Source: Pseudomonas sp. R28(2017) (GTDB lineage Bacteria; Pseudomonadota; Gammaproteobacteria; Pseudomonadales; Pseudomonadaceae). From it: DNA of 64,000 nt. The translations under genes and the position numbers were made by a program. Under the pieces are notes generated by a model. It did not search any database, was not told the origin of the DNA, and was given only the letters and a program-made list of their open reading frames with translations. The stretch lies in assembly GCF_002112505.1 (NCBI RefSeq), contig NZ_NEHW01000001.1, forward strand, positions 310,001 to 374,000, given 5' to 3'. Shown here one piece after another: positions 1 to 8,713 of this stretch (its first letter is position 1; each line of letters starts with the position of its first letter).

Positions 1-870
1 CTCATTGCGCCCCATTGGCCGGCTCGACTTGCGCTGCAGGCGCTCCATCTTGTCCTTGGCCTTGAGGTTCATGGCCGGCAGCGCCACCGGCTGCAGGCCC
101 ACTTCAGCGGCAAGAATGTCGATTTCGCCTTGGGTCATTTCACGCCAGCGGCCCATCGGCAGGTCGGAGTTGAGGAACACCGGGCCGAAGCGCACGCGCT
201 TCAGGCGGCTGACCACCATGCCCTGGGACTCCCACAGGCGGCGTACTTCACGGTTGCGACCTTCCATCACCACGCAGTGGTACCAGTGGTTGAAACCTTC
301 GCCACCTGGCGCCTTCTGGATGTCGGTGAACTTGGCCGGGCCGTCTTCGAGCATCACGCCCGCCTTCAGGCGGTCGATCATCTCGTCATCGACCTCACCC
401 CGTACACGCACGGCGTATTCGCGGTCCATCTCGTAGGACGGGTGCATCAGGCGGTTGGCCAGCTCACCGTCGGTGGTGAACAGCAGCAGGCCGGTGGTGT
501 TGATGTCCAGGCGGCCGATGTTGATCCAGCGGCCCTCTTTCGGGCGCGGCAGGCGGTCGAACACGGTCGGGCGGCCTTCCGGGTCGTCACGGGTGCAGAT
601 CTCGCCATCGGGCTTGTTGTACATGATCACCCGGCGCGTGGCCTCGGCGGCCTCTTCGCGCTTGATCAGCTTGCCGTCGACGGTGATGGCGTCGTGCAGG
701 TCGACGCGCAGGCCGAGGGTGGCCTCGACGCCGTTGACCTTGATGCGGCCCTGGCTGATCCAGGCTTCGACGTCACGGCGCGAACCGACGCCGATGCGCG
801 CCAGCACTTTCTGCAGCTTTTCGCCGGCTGGCGGGGTGATTTCGGTATTTTGCAGGTCTTGCTCACTCAT
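1..870 (-). CDS. rluB: 23S rRNA pseudouridine synthase RluB (3' end cut by window edge)
   Basis: RluB makes pseudouridine at position 2605 of 23S rRNA (E. coli numbering). The frame is open from ATG at 870 through the left edge, giving 290 residues with no stop, so the C-terminus lies outside. An N-terminal S4 RNA-binding domain (EKLQKVLARIGVGSRRDVE, residues ~17-35) is followed by the RsuA/RluB catalytic motif GRLDINTTGLLLFTTDGE, with the catalytic Asp in GRLD. The basic tail starts near the edge (KMERLQRKSSRPMGRNE). It lies downstream of scpA-scpB on the same strand, an order common in pseudomonads, but a 236-bp gap with a REP element separates it from scpB. Confidence 0.95.
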   Translation of the reverse strand, partial: MSEQDLQNTEITPPAGEKLQKVLARIGVGSRRDVEAWISQGRIKVNGVEATLGLRVDLHDAITVDGKLIKREEAAEATRRVIMYNKPDGEICTRDDPEGRPTVFDRLPRPKEGRWINIGRLDINTTGLLLFTTDGELANRLMHPSYEMDREYAVRVRGEVDDEMIDRLKAGVMLEDGPAKFTDIQKAPGGEGFNHWYHCVVMEGRNREVRRLWESQGMVVSRLKRVRFGPVFLNSDLPMGRWREMTQGEIDILAAEVGLQPVALPAMNLKAKDKMERLQRKSSRPMGRNE

Positions 871-1028
871 CTGGGCACCTCCCGGTGTAGGAATGAAAAC
901 AGGGCTCTGGCGACGAACGCGCCAAAAGGCCGCGCATCATACGCGGTTCGCTGGGGGAACGCACTGGAGGGTAGAGGGTTTTGTGAGCTTGTGAAGGGAA
1001 TTCTGCCTAATGGTGCTGTGCAGGCAGT

Positions 1029-1108
1029 ACCGGCCTCTTCGCGGGCAAGCCCGCTCCCACAGGTACTGCAGCGCACTCAAAAATGTGGCCTTTCTGTGGG
1101 AAAGCTTC
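1029..1108. repeat. REP element with degenerate partner
   Basis: A REP copy at 1029-1063 has the core CGCGGGCAAGCCCGCTCCC ending in CACAGG. A decayed inverted partner (TTTCTGTGGGAAAGCTT) runs into the scpB stop. It fills part of the 236-bp scpB-rluB gap. The rest holds only the rluB leader; no other gene was seen. Confidence 0.85.
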
Positions 1109-1877
1109 AGGACGCAGGCTTGCCCTCTTCCTCCACCGAGGCCTCGGGCTGTTCTTCACGCAGGTCATCGAAGTCGGTCTTCAGCCCTTCCTCCATGGCA
1201 TCGAGCTCCACCAGCAGGCTGCGGAAGCTGGTCTCTTCCTTCGGCTCACCCGCTGCTTCCTCTTCGCCCAGGCTGGCATCGGCCAAGGCCTGTATGTGCG
1301 CCGGCACCGGCGCTTCGTCCGGGTCGAGCAGCGGCTCCGGCTCCATCTCGCGCAGCTCGGCCAGCGCTGGCAGCTCGTCCAGGCTCTTGAGGTTGAAGTG
1401 ATCGAGAAACGCCTTGGTGGTAGCGAACATCGCCGGGCGCCCGGGCACCTCGCGGTGGCCGACCACGCGAATCCACTCGCGCTCCATCAGCGTCTTGATG
1501 ATGTTGCTGTTGACCGCCACACCCCGTACATCCTCGATCTCGCCGCGGGTGATGGGTTGGCGGTAGGCGATCAACGCCATGGTTTCGAGCAGCGCCCGGG
1601 AATACCGCTGTGGGCGCTCCTCCCACAGCCGGCCGACCCAGGGCGCGAAGTCTTCGCGGATCTGCAGGCGGTAACCGGTGGCCACCTCCTTGAGCTCGAA
1701 AGCCCGCCCGGCGCAAGACTTGCCGAGCACTTCCAGGGCCTTCTTGAACACCTTCGGTTCGGGGCGCTCGGCTTCTTCGAACAGCTCGTAGAGGCGTTCG
1801 AGGGACTGCGGCTTGCCCGAAGCGAGCAGGAAGGCTTCGATCAGCGACGCCAGGTCGCGGGGTTCATTCAGGTTCAT
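1107..1877 (-). CDS. scpB: Segregation and condensation protein B
   Basis: ScpB is the winged-helix kleisin-associated subunit that works with ScpA and SMC in chromosome condensation. From the ATG at 1877 (MNLNEPRDLASLIEAFLLAS) it is 256 residues. The frame stays open further upstream inside scpA, but that extension (MSLSRRSMCG...) is not family-like. Family-like stretches are YSRALLETMALIAYRQPITRGEIEDVRG and REVPGRPAMFATTKAFLDHF. The C-terminal ~60 residues are acidic and low-complexity. The start overlaps the scpA stop by 14 nt, suggesting translational coupling. Confidence 0.95.
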   Translation of the reverse strand: MNLNEPRDLASLIEAFLLASGKPQSLERLYELFEEAERPEPKVFKKALEVLGKSCAGRAFELKEVATGYRLQIREDFAPWVGRLWEERPQRYSRALLETMALIAYRQPITRGEIEDVRGVAVNSNIIKTLMEREWIRVVGHREVPGRPAMFATTKAFLDHFNLKSLDELPALAELREMEPEPLLDPDEAPVPAHIQALADASLGEEEAAGEPKEETSFRSLLVELDAMEEGLKTDFDDLREEQPEASVEEEGKPAS

Positions 1878-2721
1878 CAGGTTCTTCGACAGACTCGGGG
1901 CGCAGCCGCACATGGATCGGCGCGAAAGGCTCATTCTGCACCAGTTCGACCAGCGATTCCTTCACCAGCTCGAGGATCGCCATGAACGTCACCACCACGC
2001 CAAGCTTGCCTTCCTCGGGCGTGAACAGCTCGACAAACGGCACGAAAGCGCCGCCCTTGAGGCGCTCCAGCACGTCGCTCATGCGCTCGCGGGTGGACAG
2101 CGTCTCGCGGGTGATCTGGTGGCTTTCAAACAGGTCGTTGCGGCGCATGACCTCGGCCATGGACACCAGCAGCTCTTCCAGGCTGACCTGCGGCAGCAGC
2201 TTGCGCACCTTGGCCTGCGGCGCTTCCAGGCGCGGCACGACGATCTCGCGGCCTACCCGCGGCAGCTCATCGATGCCCTCGGCGGCGGCCTTGAAGCGTT
2301 CATACTCCTGCAGGCGGCGGATCAGCTCGGCGCGTGGGTCGCCCTCCTCTTCCTCGACCTCGGCCGAGCGCGGCAGCAGCATGCGCGACTTGATCTCGGC
2401 GAGCATGGCTGCCATCACCAGGTACTCGGCAGCCAGCTCCAGGCGCACGCTCTTCATCAGCTCGACGTACCCCATGTACTGGCGGGTGATCTCCGCCACG
2501 GGGATGTCGAGGATGTCGATGTTCTGCTTGCGGATCAGGTACAGCAGCAGGTCCAGCGGGCCCTCGAAGGCTTCGAGGATGACTTCCAAAGCGTCCGGCG
2601 GGATGTACAGGTCCAGCGGCATTTCGGTCAGCGCTTCGCCGTAGACAAGCGCCAATTGCAACTGCTGGGGCGGCGTCTCAGCTTCTTCGGCCGGCGCCTC
2701 GGGTGCTTCCACCTGGCTCAC
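1864..2721 (-). CDS. scpA: Segregation and condensation protein A
   Basis: ScpA is the kleisin bridging SMC heads in the SMC-ScpAB condensin. It has 285 residues from a GTG start whose GTGA overlaps the stop of the upstream yciO-like gene. The family signature FEGPLDLLLYLIRKQNIDILDIPVAEITRQY lies near residues 53-83, and MLAEIKSRMLLPR near 107-119. The N-terminal ~35 residues are a Glu/Ala-rich extension (EAPEAPAEEAETP). Tight overlaps with both neighbours indicate one transcript with the yciO-like gene and scpB. Confidence 0.95.
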   Translation of the reverse strand: MSQVEAPEAPAEEAETPPQQLQLALVYGEALTEMPLDLYIPPDALEVILEAFEGPLDLLLYLIRKQNIDILDIPVAEITRQYMGYVELMKSVRLELAAEYLVMAAMLAEIKSRMLLPRSAEVEEEEGDPRAELIRRLQEYERFKAAAEGIDELPRVGREIVVPRLEAPQAKVRKLLPQVSLEELLVSMAEVMRRNDLFESHQITRETLSTRERMSDVLERLKGGAFVPFVELFTPEEGKLGVVVTFMAILELVKESLVELVQNEPFAPIHVRLRPESVEEPDEPE

Positions 2722-3347
2722 GCGTTGACCATGAACGGCGTGGGGTCGCCGCAGCCTTCGCGGATCAGTTCAGGCTCGTCGCCGGACAGGTCGATGATGG
2801 TCGAGGCCTTGAGGTCGCCGAAGCCGCCGTCGATCACCAGGTCGACATGGTGCTCCAGGCGCTCGCGGATCTCGTAGGGGTCGGTCATCGGTTCGGTGTC
2901 GCCCGGCAGGATCAGGCTGACGCTCATCAACGGCTCGCCCAACTCGGCCAGCAGCGCCAGGGTGATGGCGTGGTCCGGCACGCGCAGGCCGATGGTACGG
3001 CGCTTTTCATGCAGCAGCAGGCGCGGCACTTCGCGGGTACCGTTGAGGATGAAGGTGTACGGCCCCGGCACATGGGCCTTGAGCAGGCGGAAAATGCCGG
3101 TGTCGACCTTGGCGTACAGCCCCAGCTGCGACATGTCGCAACACATCAGGGTGAAGTTGTGGGTCTTGTCCAGGCCGCGCAGGCGGCGCACCCGTTCGAT
3201 CGCCGCCTTGTCGCCGATCTGGCAACCCAGGGCATAGGCCGAGTCGGTCGGGTAGACCACCACGCCCCCCTTGCGGATGATCTCCACCGCCTGGCGGATC
3301 AGGCGCGGCTGCGGGTTCTCCGGATGAATCTGGAAAAATTGGCTCAC
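2718..3347 (-). CDS. yciO: YciO/YrdC/Sua5-family protein (L-threonylcarbamoyladenylate synthase-like)
   Basis: This is a YrdC-domain protein of ~209 residues, of the YciO subgroup rather than TsaC. YrdC enzymes make the threonylcarbamoyl adenylate used for tRNA t6A; YciO itself may act differently. Motifs: KGGVVVYPTDSAYALGCQ, RLRGLDKTHNFTLMC and REGCGDPTPF. The open frame extends upstream, but GTG at 3347 fits YciO (VSQFFQIHPENPQ), has an AGGATGA ribosome site about 4 nt ahead, and starts 13 nt after the stop of the PHP gene. The E. coli relatives of both genes (yciO, yciV) are also neighbours. Confidence 0.88.
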   Translation of the reverse strand: MSQFFQIHPENPQPRLIRQAVEIIRKGGVVVYPTDSAYALGCQIGDKAAIERVRRLRGLDKTHNFTLMCCDMSQLGLYAKVDTGIFRLLKAHVPGPYTFILNGTREVPRLLLHEKRRTIGLRVPDHAITLALLAELGEPLMSVSLILPGDTEPMTDPYEIRERLEHHVDLVIDGGFGDLKASTIIDLSGDEPELIREGCGDPTPFMVNA

Positions 3348-3360
3348 GAAGTCATCCTGT

Positions 3361-4221
3361 TCATAGCGCCATAGGCTGTTCATGGCTGAATCGACGCCAC
3401 AGAGGTGGCAAGTCCTCGGGCAATGGCCGGTAGGCACCGATCTCGCCCCAGGTGCCGGGGCCGTGGAAATCGCTGCCAGCGCTTGCCAGCAGGCCGAACT
3501 CACGGGTAAGGATGGACATCGTGCCCACCTGCTCGGCCGGCATCATCCCGTTGACCACTTCAAGCGCCTGCCCGCCAGCCTGAATATAGTCGGCAATCAG
3601 CCGCCTGCGCTTGCTGCGGGTCAGATCGTAGTGCATCGGGTGCGCAAGGCTCACCCAAGCGTTGGACTGGCGCAGGGTCGCGACAGTTTCCTCGAGCGTT
3701 GGCCAGTGTTGCTTGACGTCGCCCAGCTTGCCGGCCCCCAGCCACTTGCGGAAGGCCTCGCCGCGGTCCTTGGCATGGCCAGCGCGCACCATGAATTCGG
3801 CAAAATGCGGCCGCGCCGGGGCGTTGCCGCTGTCGCCCAGCTCCTGCTGGACGGCCCGTGCACCCTCGAGGGCACCGGGCATGCCCTTGGCCGCCAACCG
3901 TCTGTCGATTTCTTCGGCCCGCAACCAGCGGCCACGGTGCAGGGCCTCGATGGCCTGGAGCAAGGGTGGTGCGTCGAGCGGGAAGTTGTAGCCCAGCACG
4001 TGGATGGTCGCGCCACCCCAGGTGCACGACAGCTCTACCCCGCTGACCCAGCGCATGCCGTGCGCCTGGCAGGCCTGGCGCGCCTCGGGCAGGCCTTCGA
4101 GGGTATCGTGGTCGGTCAGTGCCAGCGTTTGCACCCCGTGCTCATGGGCCCGGGCGACCAGGTCCGTGGGCGACAGGGCGCCGTCGGAGGCCGTGCTGTG
4201 ACAGTGCAGATCAACATTCAT
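3361..4221 (-). CDS. rnm: PHP-domain 5'-3' exoribonuclease (RNase AM / YciV family)
   Basis: This is a PHP metal-dependent phosphoesterase of 286 residues. E. coli YciV (RNase AM) trims 5' ends of rRNA and degrades short RNAs. PHP metal-site motifs are visible: [11 protein letters not shown] at residues 4-14, LTDHDTLEG at ~35, SGVELS at ~60, SLAHPMHYD at ~191, and [10 protein letters not shown] near the C-terminus. It is the first gene of the leftward run toward scpAB and is divergent from yciB, with 67 bp between starts. Confidence 0.88.
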   Translation of the reverse strand: MNVDLHCHSTASDGALSPTDLVARAHEHGVQTLALTDHDTLEGLPEARQACQAHGMRWVSGVELSCTWGGATIHVLGYNFPLDAPPLLQAIEALHRGRWLRAEEIDRRLAAKGMPGALEGARAVQQELGDSGNAPARPHFAEFMVRAGHAKDRGEAFRKWLGAGKLGDVKQHWPTLEETVATLRQSNAWVSLAHPMHYDLTRSKRRRLIADYIQAGGQALEVVNGMMPAEQVGTMSILTREFGLLASAGSDFHGPGTWGEIGAYRPLPEDLPPLWRRFSHEQPMAL

Positions 4222-4288
4222 GGAGGAGCGCTTTCGCTGGAATCGATGTTTGTTATTATGCCGTCACATCCCGATTCTGGCTGCCATT

Positions 4289-4882
4289 GTGAAACAATTC
4301 ATCGATTTCATCCCGCTGCTGCTGTTCTTCATCGTCTACAAGCTCGACCCGCGCCCGATGGAAGTCGCCGGCCACAGCTTCGAATTCGGCGGCATCTACA
4401 GCGCCACGGCAATGCTGATCATCAGCTCGCTGGTGGTGTATGGCGCGCTGTTCCTGCGCCAGCGCAAGCTGGAAAAGGGCCAGTGGCTGACCCTGATCGC
4501 CTGCCTGGTGTTCGGCGGCCTGACCCTGACCTTCCACAGCGAAACCTTCCTCAAGTGGAAGGCGCCGGTGGTCAACTGGCTGTTCGCCCTGGGCTTCGCC
4601 GGCAGCCACTTCATCGGCGACCGGGTGCTGATCAAGCGCATCATGGGCCACGCGCTGACCCTGCCCGATGCCATCTGGTCGCGCCTGAACGTGGCCTGGA
4701 TCGCCTTCTTCGTGTTCTGCGGCGCCGCCAACCTGTTCGTTGCCTTCACCTTCCAGAACTTCTGGGTCGACTTCAAGGTGTTCGGCAGTTTGGGCATGAC
4801 CGTGATCTTCCTGGTGGCGCAGGGCGTGTACCTGTCGCGTCACCTGCACGACGACCCTTCCACCTCCAAACCCAAGGATTGA
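4289..4882 (+). CDS. yciB: Inner-membrane septation protein A (YciB/IspZ)
   Basis: This polytopic inner-membrane protein has a role in septation and cell-envelope integrity. It has 197 residues from GTG at 4289 ([19 protein letters not shown]), which opens like the family; the open frame continues upstream to 4220 without family character. At least five hydrophobic segments are visible, with KMEAPVVNW-like ([20 protein letters not shown]) and [14 protein letters not shown] conserved stretches. It is followed 1 nt later by yciI, so the two are probably cotranscribed. Confidence 0.93.
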   Translation: MKQFIDFIPLLLFFIVYKLDPRPMEVAGHSFEFGGIYSATAMLIISSLVVYGALFLRQRKLEKGQWLTLIACLVFGGLTLTFHSETFLKWKAPVVNWLFALGFAGSHFIGDRVLIKRIMGHALTLPDAIWSRLNVAWIAFFVFCGAANLFVAFTFQNFWVDFKVFGSLGMTVIFLVAQGVYLSRHLHDDPSTSKPKD

Positions 4883-4883
4883 C

Positions 4884-5183
4884 ATGCTCTACGCCATCAT
4901 CGCCAGCGACGTCGCGAACTCCCTGGAAAAACGCCTGGCCGCACGCCCGGCGCACATCGAGCGCCTGCAGCAGCTCAAGGCCGAAGGCCGCGTGGTGCTG
5001 GCCGGCCCGCACCCGGCCATCGACAGCAACGACCCGGGTGAAGCCGGCTTCAGCGGCAGCCTGATCGTCGCCGAGTTCGACTCCCTGGCCGCCGCCCAGG
5101 CCTGGGCCGACGCCGACCCGTACATCGCCGCGGGCGTGTACGACAAGGTCATCGTCAAGCCGTTCAAGCAAGTCCTGCCTTGA
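4884..5183 (+). CDS. yciI: YciI-like protein
   Basis: This is a 99-residue YciI-family ferredoxin-like alpha/beta protein. It starts [18 protein letters not shown] and has the family pattern of a conserved His/Arg ([12 protein letters not shown]), AGPHPAIDS and [16 protein letters not shown]. Its biochemical role is not established. It is adjacent to yciB (1-nt gap) and ends before a GC-rich hairpin. Confidence 0.92.
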   Translation: MLYAIIASDVANSLEKRLAARPAHIERLQQLKAEGRVVLAGPHPAIDSNDPGEAGFSGSLIVAEFDSLAAAQAWADADPYIAAGVYDKVIVKPFKQVLP

Positions 5184-5190
5184 CCTGATA

Positions 5191-5219
5191 CCGCGTCGCC
5201 GATCAAGCCGGCGACGCGG
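5191..5219 (+). terminator. GC-rich hairpin after yciI
   Basis: A perfect 10-bp inverted repeat (CCGCGTCGCC / GGCGACGCGG) with a 9-nt loop lies 8 nt after the yciI stop. There is no U-run, so it may be a weak terminator or an RNA 3'-end stabiliser. Confidence 0.5.
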
Positions 5220-5315
5220 CCTCCCCCGCTCAAATTGCACGTACGTCTTCAGTCTGCGGTATCTTTGCCACTGGCGGACACAGAAGACGCCGTCAATGGT
5301 TGAATTGAGTGAGTC

Positions 5316-5993
5316 ATGAGCGAGCTGTTACTGATTGATGATGACCAGGAACTCTGCGAGCTGCTCGGCAGCTGGCTGACCCAGGAAGGGTTTGCGGTAC
5401 GCGCCTGCCACGACGGCCAGAGCGCGCGCCAGGCCTTGGCCGAGCATGCCCCGGCGGCCGTGGTGCTGGATGTGATGCTGCCCGACGGCAGCGGCCTGGA
5501 GCTGCTCAAGCAACTGCGCAGCGAACATGCCGAGCTGCCGGTGCTGATGCTGTCGGCCCGTGGCGAGCCGCTGGACCGTATCCTCGGCCTGGAACTGGGC
5601 GCCGACGATTACCTGGCCAAGCCCTGCGACCCCCGTGAGCTCACCGCCCGCCTGCGCGCCGTGCTGCGCCGCAGCCACCCCACCGCCACCACCACCCAGC
5701 TGGAAATCGGTGACCTGGCGTTCAGCCCGGTGCGAGGCGTGGTCAGCATCGATGGCCGCGACATGAGCCTGACCCTGTCCGAAAGCCGCATCCTCGAGGC
5801 GCTGCTGCGCCAGCCGGGCGAGCCGCTGGACAAGCAGGAACTGGCGCAGATCGCCCTGGGGCGCAAGTTGACCCTGTATGACCGCAGCCTCGACATGCAC
5901 GTCAGCAACCTGCGCAAGAAAGTCGGCCCGCATGCCGATGGCCGGCCGCGGATCGTCGCACTGCGCAGCCGTGGTTACTACTACAGCCTGTAA
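5316..5993 (+). CDS. OmpR-family response regulator, CpxR-like
   Basis: A two-component response regulator of 225 residues. The receiver domain carries the acidic pocket LIDDDQE, phospho-acceptor Asp52 in VVLDVMLPDG, the Thr/Ser position in LMLSARG and the Lys in DYLAKP. The C-terminal winged helix (residues ~130-225) ends VSNLRKKVGPHADGRPRIVALRSRGYYY. The next gene encodes a Spy/CpxP-like periplasmic protein and the one after a HAMP/HisKA kinase, so this is likely an envelope-stress system like CpxRA. P. putida may name it differently. Confidence 0.87.
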   Translation: MSELLLIDDDQELCELLGSWLTQEGFAVRACHDGQSARQALAEHAPAAVVLDVMLPDGSGLELLKQLRSEHAELPVLMLSARGEPLDRILGLELGADDYLAKPCDPRELTARLRAVLRRSHPTATTTQLEIGDLAFSPVRGVVSIDGRDMSLTLSESRILEALLRQPGEPLDKQELAQIALGRKLTLYDRSLDMHVSNLRKKVGPHADGRPRIVALRSRGYYYSL

Positions 5994-6021
5994 ACCGGCA
6001 TGGGGCCGGCTGTGCCCCATC

Positions 6022-6037
6022 TTTACCCTGCCTTTAC
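6022..6037 (+). promoter_or_regulatory. Direct repeat TTTAC-N6-TTTAC upstream of the Spy-like gene
   Basis: Two TTTAC half-sites are 11 bp apart (6022-6026 and 6033-6037), one helical turn, as expected for a dimer of an OmpR-type regulator. They lie ~80 bp before the Spy-like gene and just after the regulator gene. No convincing -35/-10 pair could be fixed, so assignment to the neighbouring regulator is inference. Confidence 0.4.
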
Positions 6038-6117
6038 GCTGCGCTGACTGCGCTTGACCTTGATCTCCCTAGACTGAGCTCATCCGGTAAACACCGGCCC
6101 ATGAGAGGAGAGACACC

Positions 6118-6534
6118 ATGCGCAAGACCCTTATCGCCCTGATGTTCGCCGCCGCCCTGCCAACCGTGGCCATGGCCATGCCTGAGGGCGGCCAGCGTCA
6201 CGAAGGCCCGCATCATCGCGGTGACGCGCCTTTCGCCCAACTGGACCTGAGCCGCGACCAGCGCCAGCAGATCGGCAAGCTGATGGGCGAGCAGATGCAG
6301 AATCGCCGTGAGATCACCGAGCGCTACCTGAACAAGCTGCCGGCCGCCGACCAGAAGGCCATGAAAGACGAACTCAAGGCCAGCCACGACAAGACCGACA
6401 GCCAGGTCCGCGCGTTGCTCAAGCCTGACCAGCAGAAGAAGTTCGACGAACTGCAGAAGGAACGCGAAGCTCGCAAGGCCGAATGGCAAGAGTTCCAGAC
6501 CTGGAAAGCTGAAAAAGCTGCCAAGGCCCAGTAA
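6118..6534 (+). CDS. Spy/CpxP-family periplasmic protein
   Basis: A small periplasmic chaperone-like protein of 138 residues. A signal peptide (MRKTLIALMFAAALPTVAMA) precedes a His-rich stretch (GGQRHEGPHHRGD). Two LTxxQ-type motifs follow, degenerate here: LDLSRDQRQQIGKLM and LLKPDQQKKFDELQ, as in Spy/CpxP. The C-terminus is charged and helical. CpxP dampens the Cpx kinase and Spy protects unfolded proteins; here the gene sits between regulator and kinase, suggesting a sensor-linked feedback role. Ribosome site GAGAGGAGA precedes ATG. A strong terminator follows. Confidence 0.87.
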   Translation: MRKTLIALMFAAALPTVAMAMPEGGQRHEGPHHRGDAPFAQLDLSRDQRQQIGKLMGEQMQNRREITERYLNKLPAADQKAMKDELKASHDKTDSQVRALLKPDQQKKFDELQKEREARKAEWQEFQTWKAEKAAKAQ

Positions 6535-6549
6535 GCTGTCCTGACAATG

Positions 6550-6580
6550 CCCGGCCCGCCCTCAAGCGGGCCGGGCTTTT
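6550..6580 (+). terminator. Intrinsic terminator/attenuator between Spy-like and kinase genes
   Basis: A perfect 10-bp GC stem (CCCGGCCCGC / GCGGGCCGGG) has a 6-nt loop and is followed by CTTTT. It sits 16 nt after the Spy-like stop and 20 nt before the kinase start, so it likely lowers kinase expression relative to the upstream genes. Confidence 0.8.
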
Positions 6581-6600
6581 CCCGTTTACAGGAGGTGCTC

Positions 6601-7935
6601 TTGCGTTCTCTGTTCTGGCGCATCCTGGCCAGCTTCTGGCTGGCCATCACCCTGGTCGCGGGCCTGTCGATCCTGCTGGGCCACATGCTCAACCAGGATG
6701 CCTGGATCCTCAGCCGCCACCCGGGCCTGAAAACCATGGCCAGCCATTGGACCCAGCATTATGAGAAGGAAGGCCTGGAGTCTGCCCAGGCCTTCCTGGA
6801 GCGGCGCAAGCAGCGCTACAAGATCGATGTGCAGGTGCTCGACGACAGCGGCGATGCCGTGGTGCCCGGCACCTTCCCGCGCCGCGCAGCAGCATTCGAG
6901 GCACGCCAGCACAATGACGAGCGCCGCCTGCCGTGGCGCCGCCTGACCGAGGAATACACCAGCCCCGACAGCGGCGAGACCTACCTGCTGATCTACCGCA
7001 TCCCGCACCCGGAACTGGACGCCTGGCACCGCGAGAGCCTGCTGTGGCCGCTGAGTGCCCTGGGCATCGCCTTGGTGGTGCTGACCTTGTTCAGCCTGCT
7101 GGTGACCCTGTCCATCACCCGCCCACTCAGCCGCCTGCGCGGCGCCGTGCACGACCTTGGCCAGGCCACCTACCAACAGAACAGCCTGGCGCGCCTGGCC
7201 GCCCGGCGTGACGAGTTCGGAGTACTGGCCAAGGACTTCAACAAGATGGGCGCGCGCCTGCAGAGCCTGATCGGCAGCCAGCGCCAGCTGCTGCGCGACG
7301 TGTCCCACGAGCTGCGTTCACCGCTGGCCCGCCTGCGCATTGCCCTGGCCCTGGCCGAGCGCGCCGAAACCGAACAGCGCCAGGCCCTGTGGCCGCGCCT
7401 GACCCGCGAATGCGACCGGCTGGAAGACCTGATCAGCGAAATCCTGACGTTGGCCAGGGTCGATGCCGAGCAGGCCCATGCCGAACCTGTCGACCTCAAC
7501 GCGCTGCTGGGCAGCGTGCGCAAGGACGCTCAGCTCAGCGCGCCGGAGCAGGACGTGAAGCTGGAGGCCCAGCCGGGGCTGACCCTGCAAGGCTGGCCGA
7601 CGCTGATCGAGCGGGCCGTGGACAACCTGGTGCGCAATGCCCTGCGCTTCAACCCGCAGGGGCAGCCAATCGAGATCAGCGCACGGCGCGAGCAGGAGAA
7701 GATCGTGCTGAGCGTGCGCGACCATGGGCCGGGGGCGGCGCCGGAGCACCTGGCGCAGTTGGGCGAACCGTTCTTCCGGGCGCCGGGGCAGGAAGCGGCT
7801 GGGCATGGGCTGGGGCTGGCGATTGCGCGCAAGGCGGCGGAGCGGCATGGCGGCAGCCTGGTGCTGGAGAATCACCCGCAGGGTGGATTCGTGGCTCGCT
7901 TGGAGTTGCCGCTGGCGGTTGTGACTGGAAGTTGA
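6601..7935 (+). CDS. Sensor histidine kinase, CpxA-like
   Basis: The membrane sensor kinase paired with the regulator at 5316. TTG at 6601 is chosen because AGGAGGTGCTC precedes it; the open frame up to 6547 runs through the terminator. From there it has 445 residues: TM1 (~residues 4-22), a periplasmic domain, TM2 (LSALGIALVVLTLFSLLVTL), a HAMP, the H-box with His236 in DVSHELRSPLAR, an N-box (DNLVRNALRFNP), G1 (VRDHGPGAAPEH), an F-box (EPFFRA) and G2 (GHGLGLAIARKAAERHGG). All kinase motifs are intact. Confidence 0.9.
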   Translation: MRSLFWRILASFWLAITLVAGLSILLGHMLNQDAWILSRHPGLKTMASHWTQHYEKEGLESAQAFLERRKQRYKIDVQVLDDSGDAVVPGTFPRRAAAFEARQHNDERRLPWRRLTEEYTSPDSGETYLLIYRIPHPELDAWHRESLLWPLSALGIALVVLTLFSLLVTLSITRPLSRLRGAVHDLGQATYQQNSLARLAARRDEFGVLAKDFNKMGARLQSLIGSQRQLLRDVSHELRSPLARLRIALALAERAETEQRQALWPRLTRECDRLEDLISEILTLARVDAEQAHAEPVDLNALLGSVRKDAQLSAPEQDVKLEAQPGLTLQGWPTLIERAVDNLVRNALRFNPQGQPIEISARREQEKIVLSVRDHGPGAAPEHLAQLGEPFFRAPGQEAAGHGLGLAIARKAAERHGGSLVLENHPQGGFVARLELPLAVVTGS

Positions 7936-7950
7936 AGTGATAGTGGGGCT

Positions 7951-8043
7951 ACCGGCCCTTTCGCGGGTAAACCCGCTCCCACAGGGATCGCCTCAGGCCT
8001 GAAGCCCGCGCTGTACCTGTGGGAGCGGGCTTGCCCGCGAAGA
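7951..8043. repeat. Inverted REP pair
   Basis: REP copies at 7951-7985 and 8015-8043 face each other between the convergent kinase and nitroreductase genes. The first has GGGTAAACCCGC in its core. Confidence 0.9.
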
Positions 8044-8053
8044 ATCCAGCGCG

Positions 8054-8611
8054 TTATTCGCCCCAGACGCTGACGTACTCGGCAGTCTCCAGAATCGGCG
8101 CCGTGCGCGGCTCGGCCATTGGCGTGCCGACATACAGGTAGCCGATCAGCTCTTCATTCTCGGCCAGTCCCAGCCCCTTGTGCACATGGGCATCAAAGGC
8201 CATGTCGCCGGTGCGCCACACCGCGCCGATCCCCTGGGCATGCGCCGCGATCAGGATGCCATGGGCCGCGCAACCCGCCGCCAGGCGCTGCTCGGACTTG
8301 GGCACCTTGAAGTGGTCCTGCAGCTTGGCGATCACCACGATCAGCAACGGCGCACGCAATGGCATCGCCCGTGCCTTGTCCAACGCAGCCTGGCTGGCGT
8401 CGCCCTTGTGCTGCAGCGCTTCGGCGAACAGTTCACCGAGCTTGTCGCGGCCCTGACCCTCGATGGTCAGGAAGCGCCACGGCCGCAGCTGGCCGTGGTC
8501 CGGAGCACGCAAGGCGGCCTGGAACAGCGCCTCGCGCTGGGCCTCGTTGGGCGCAGGGTCGGTCAGGCGTGGCACGGAAACACGGTTGAGCAATGCGTCG
8601 AGAGCCTCCAT
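8054..8611 (-). CDS. YdjA-like nitroreductase (FMN-dependent)
   Basis: A nitroreductase-fold flavoprotein of 185 residues, close to the minimal length of the YdjA group. It uses NAD(P)H and FMN; the physiological substrate is unknown. The FMN-contact region APDHGQLRPWRFLTIEG is at ~36-52, then AAGCAAHGILIAAHAQGIGAVWRTG (~112-136), and a C-terminal LGLAENEELIGYLYVGTP. It is convergent with the kinase gene across a REP pair and divergent from trkH. Confidence 0.88.
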   Translation of the reverse strand: MEALDALLNRVSVPRLTDPAPNEAQREALFQAALRAPDHGQLRPWRFLTIEGQGRDKLGELFAEALQHKGDASQAALDKARAMPLRAPLLIVVIAKLQDHFKVPKSEQRLAAGCAAHGILIAAHAQGIGAVWRTGDMAFDAHVHKGLGLAENEELIGYLYVGTPMAEPRTAPILETAEYVSVWGE

Positions 8612-8713
8612 CGGCTACCCTCCTGGCAGGTAAATGTGCGGCCATTCTAGCGTTTACATCACCAGACCCATAGGTAGAATGGCGCCCTTCCGTTTCGAGT
8701 CAGAGCAGATCAC

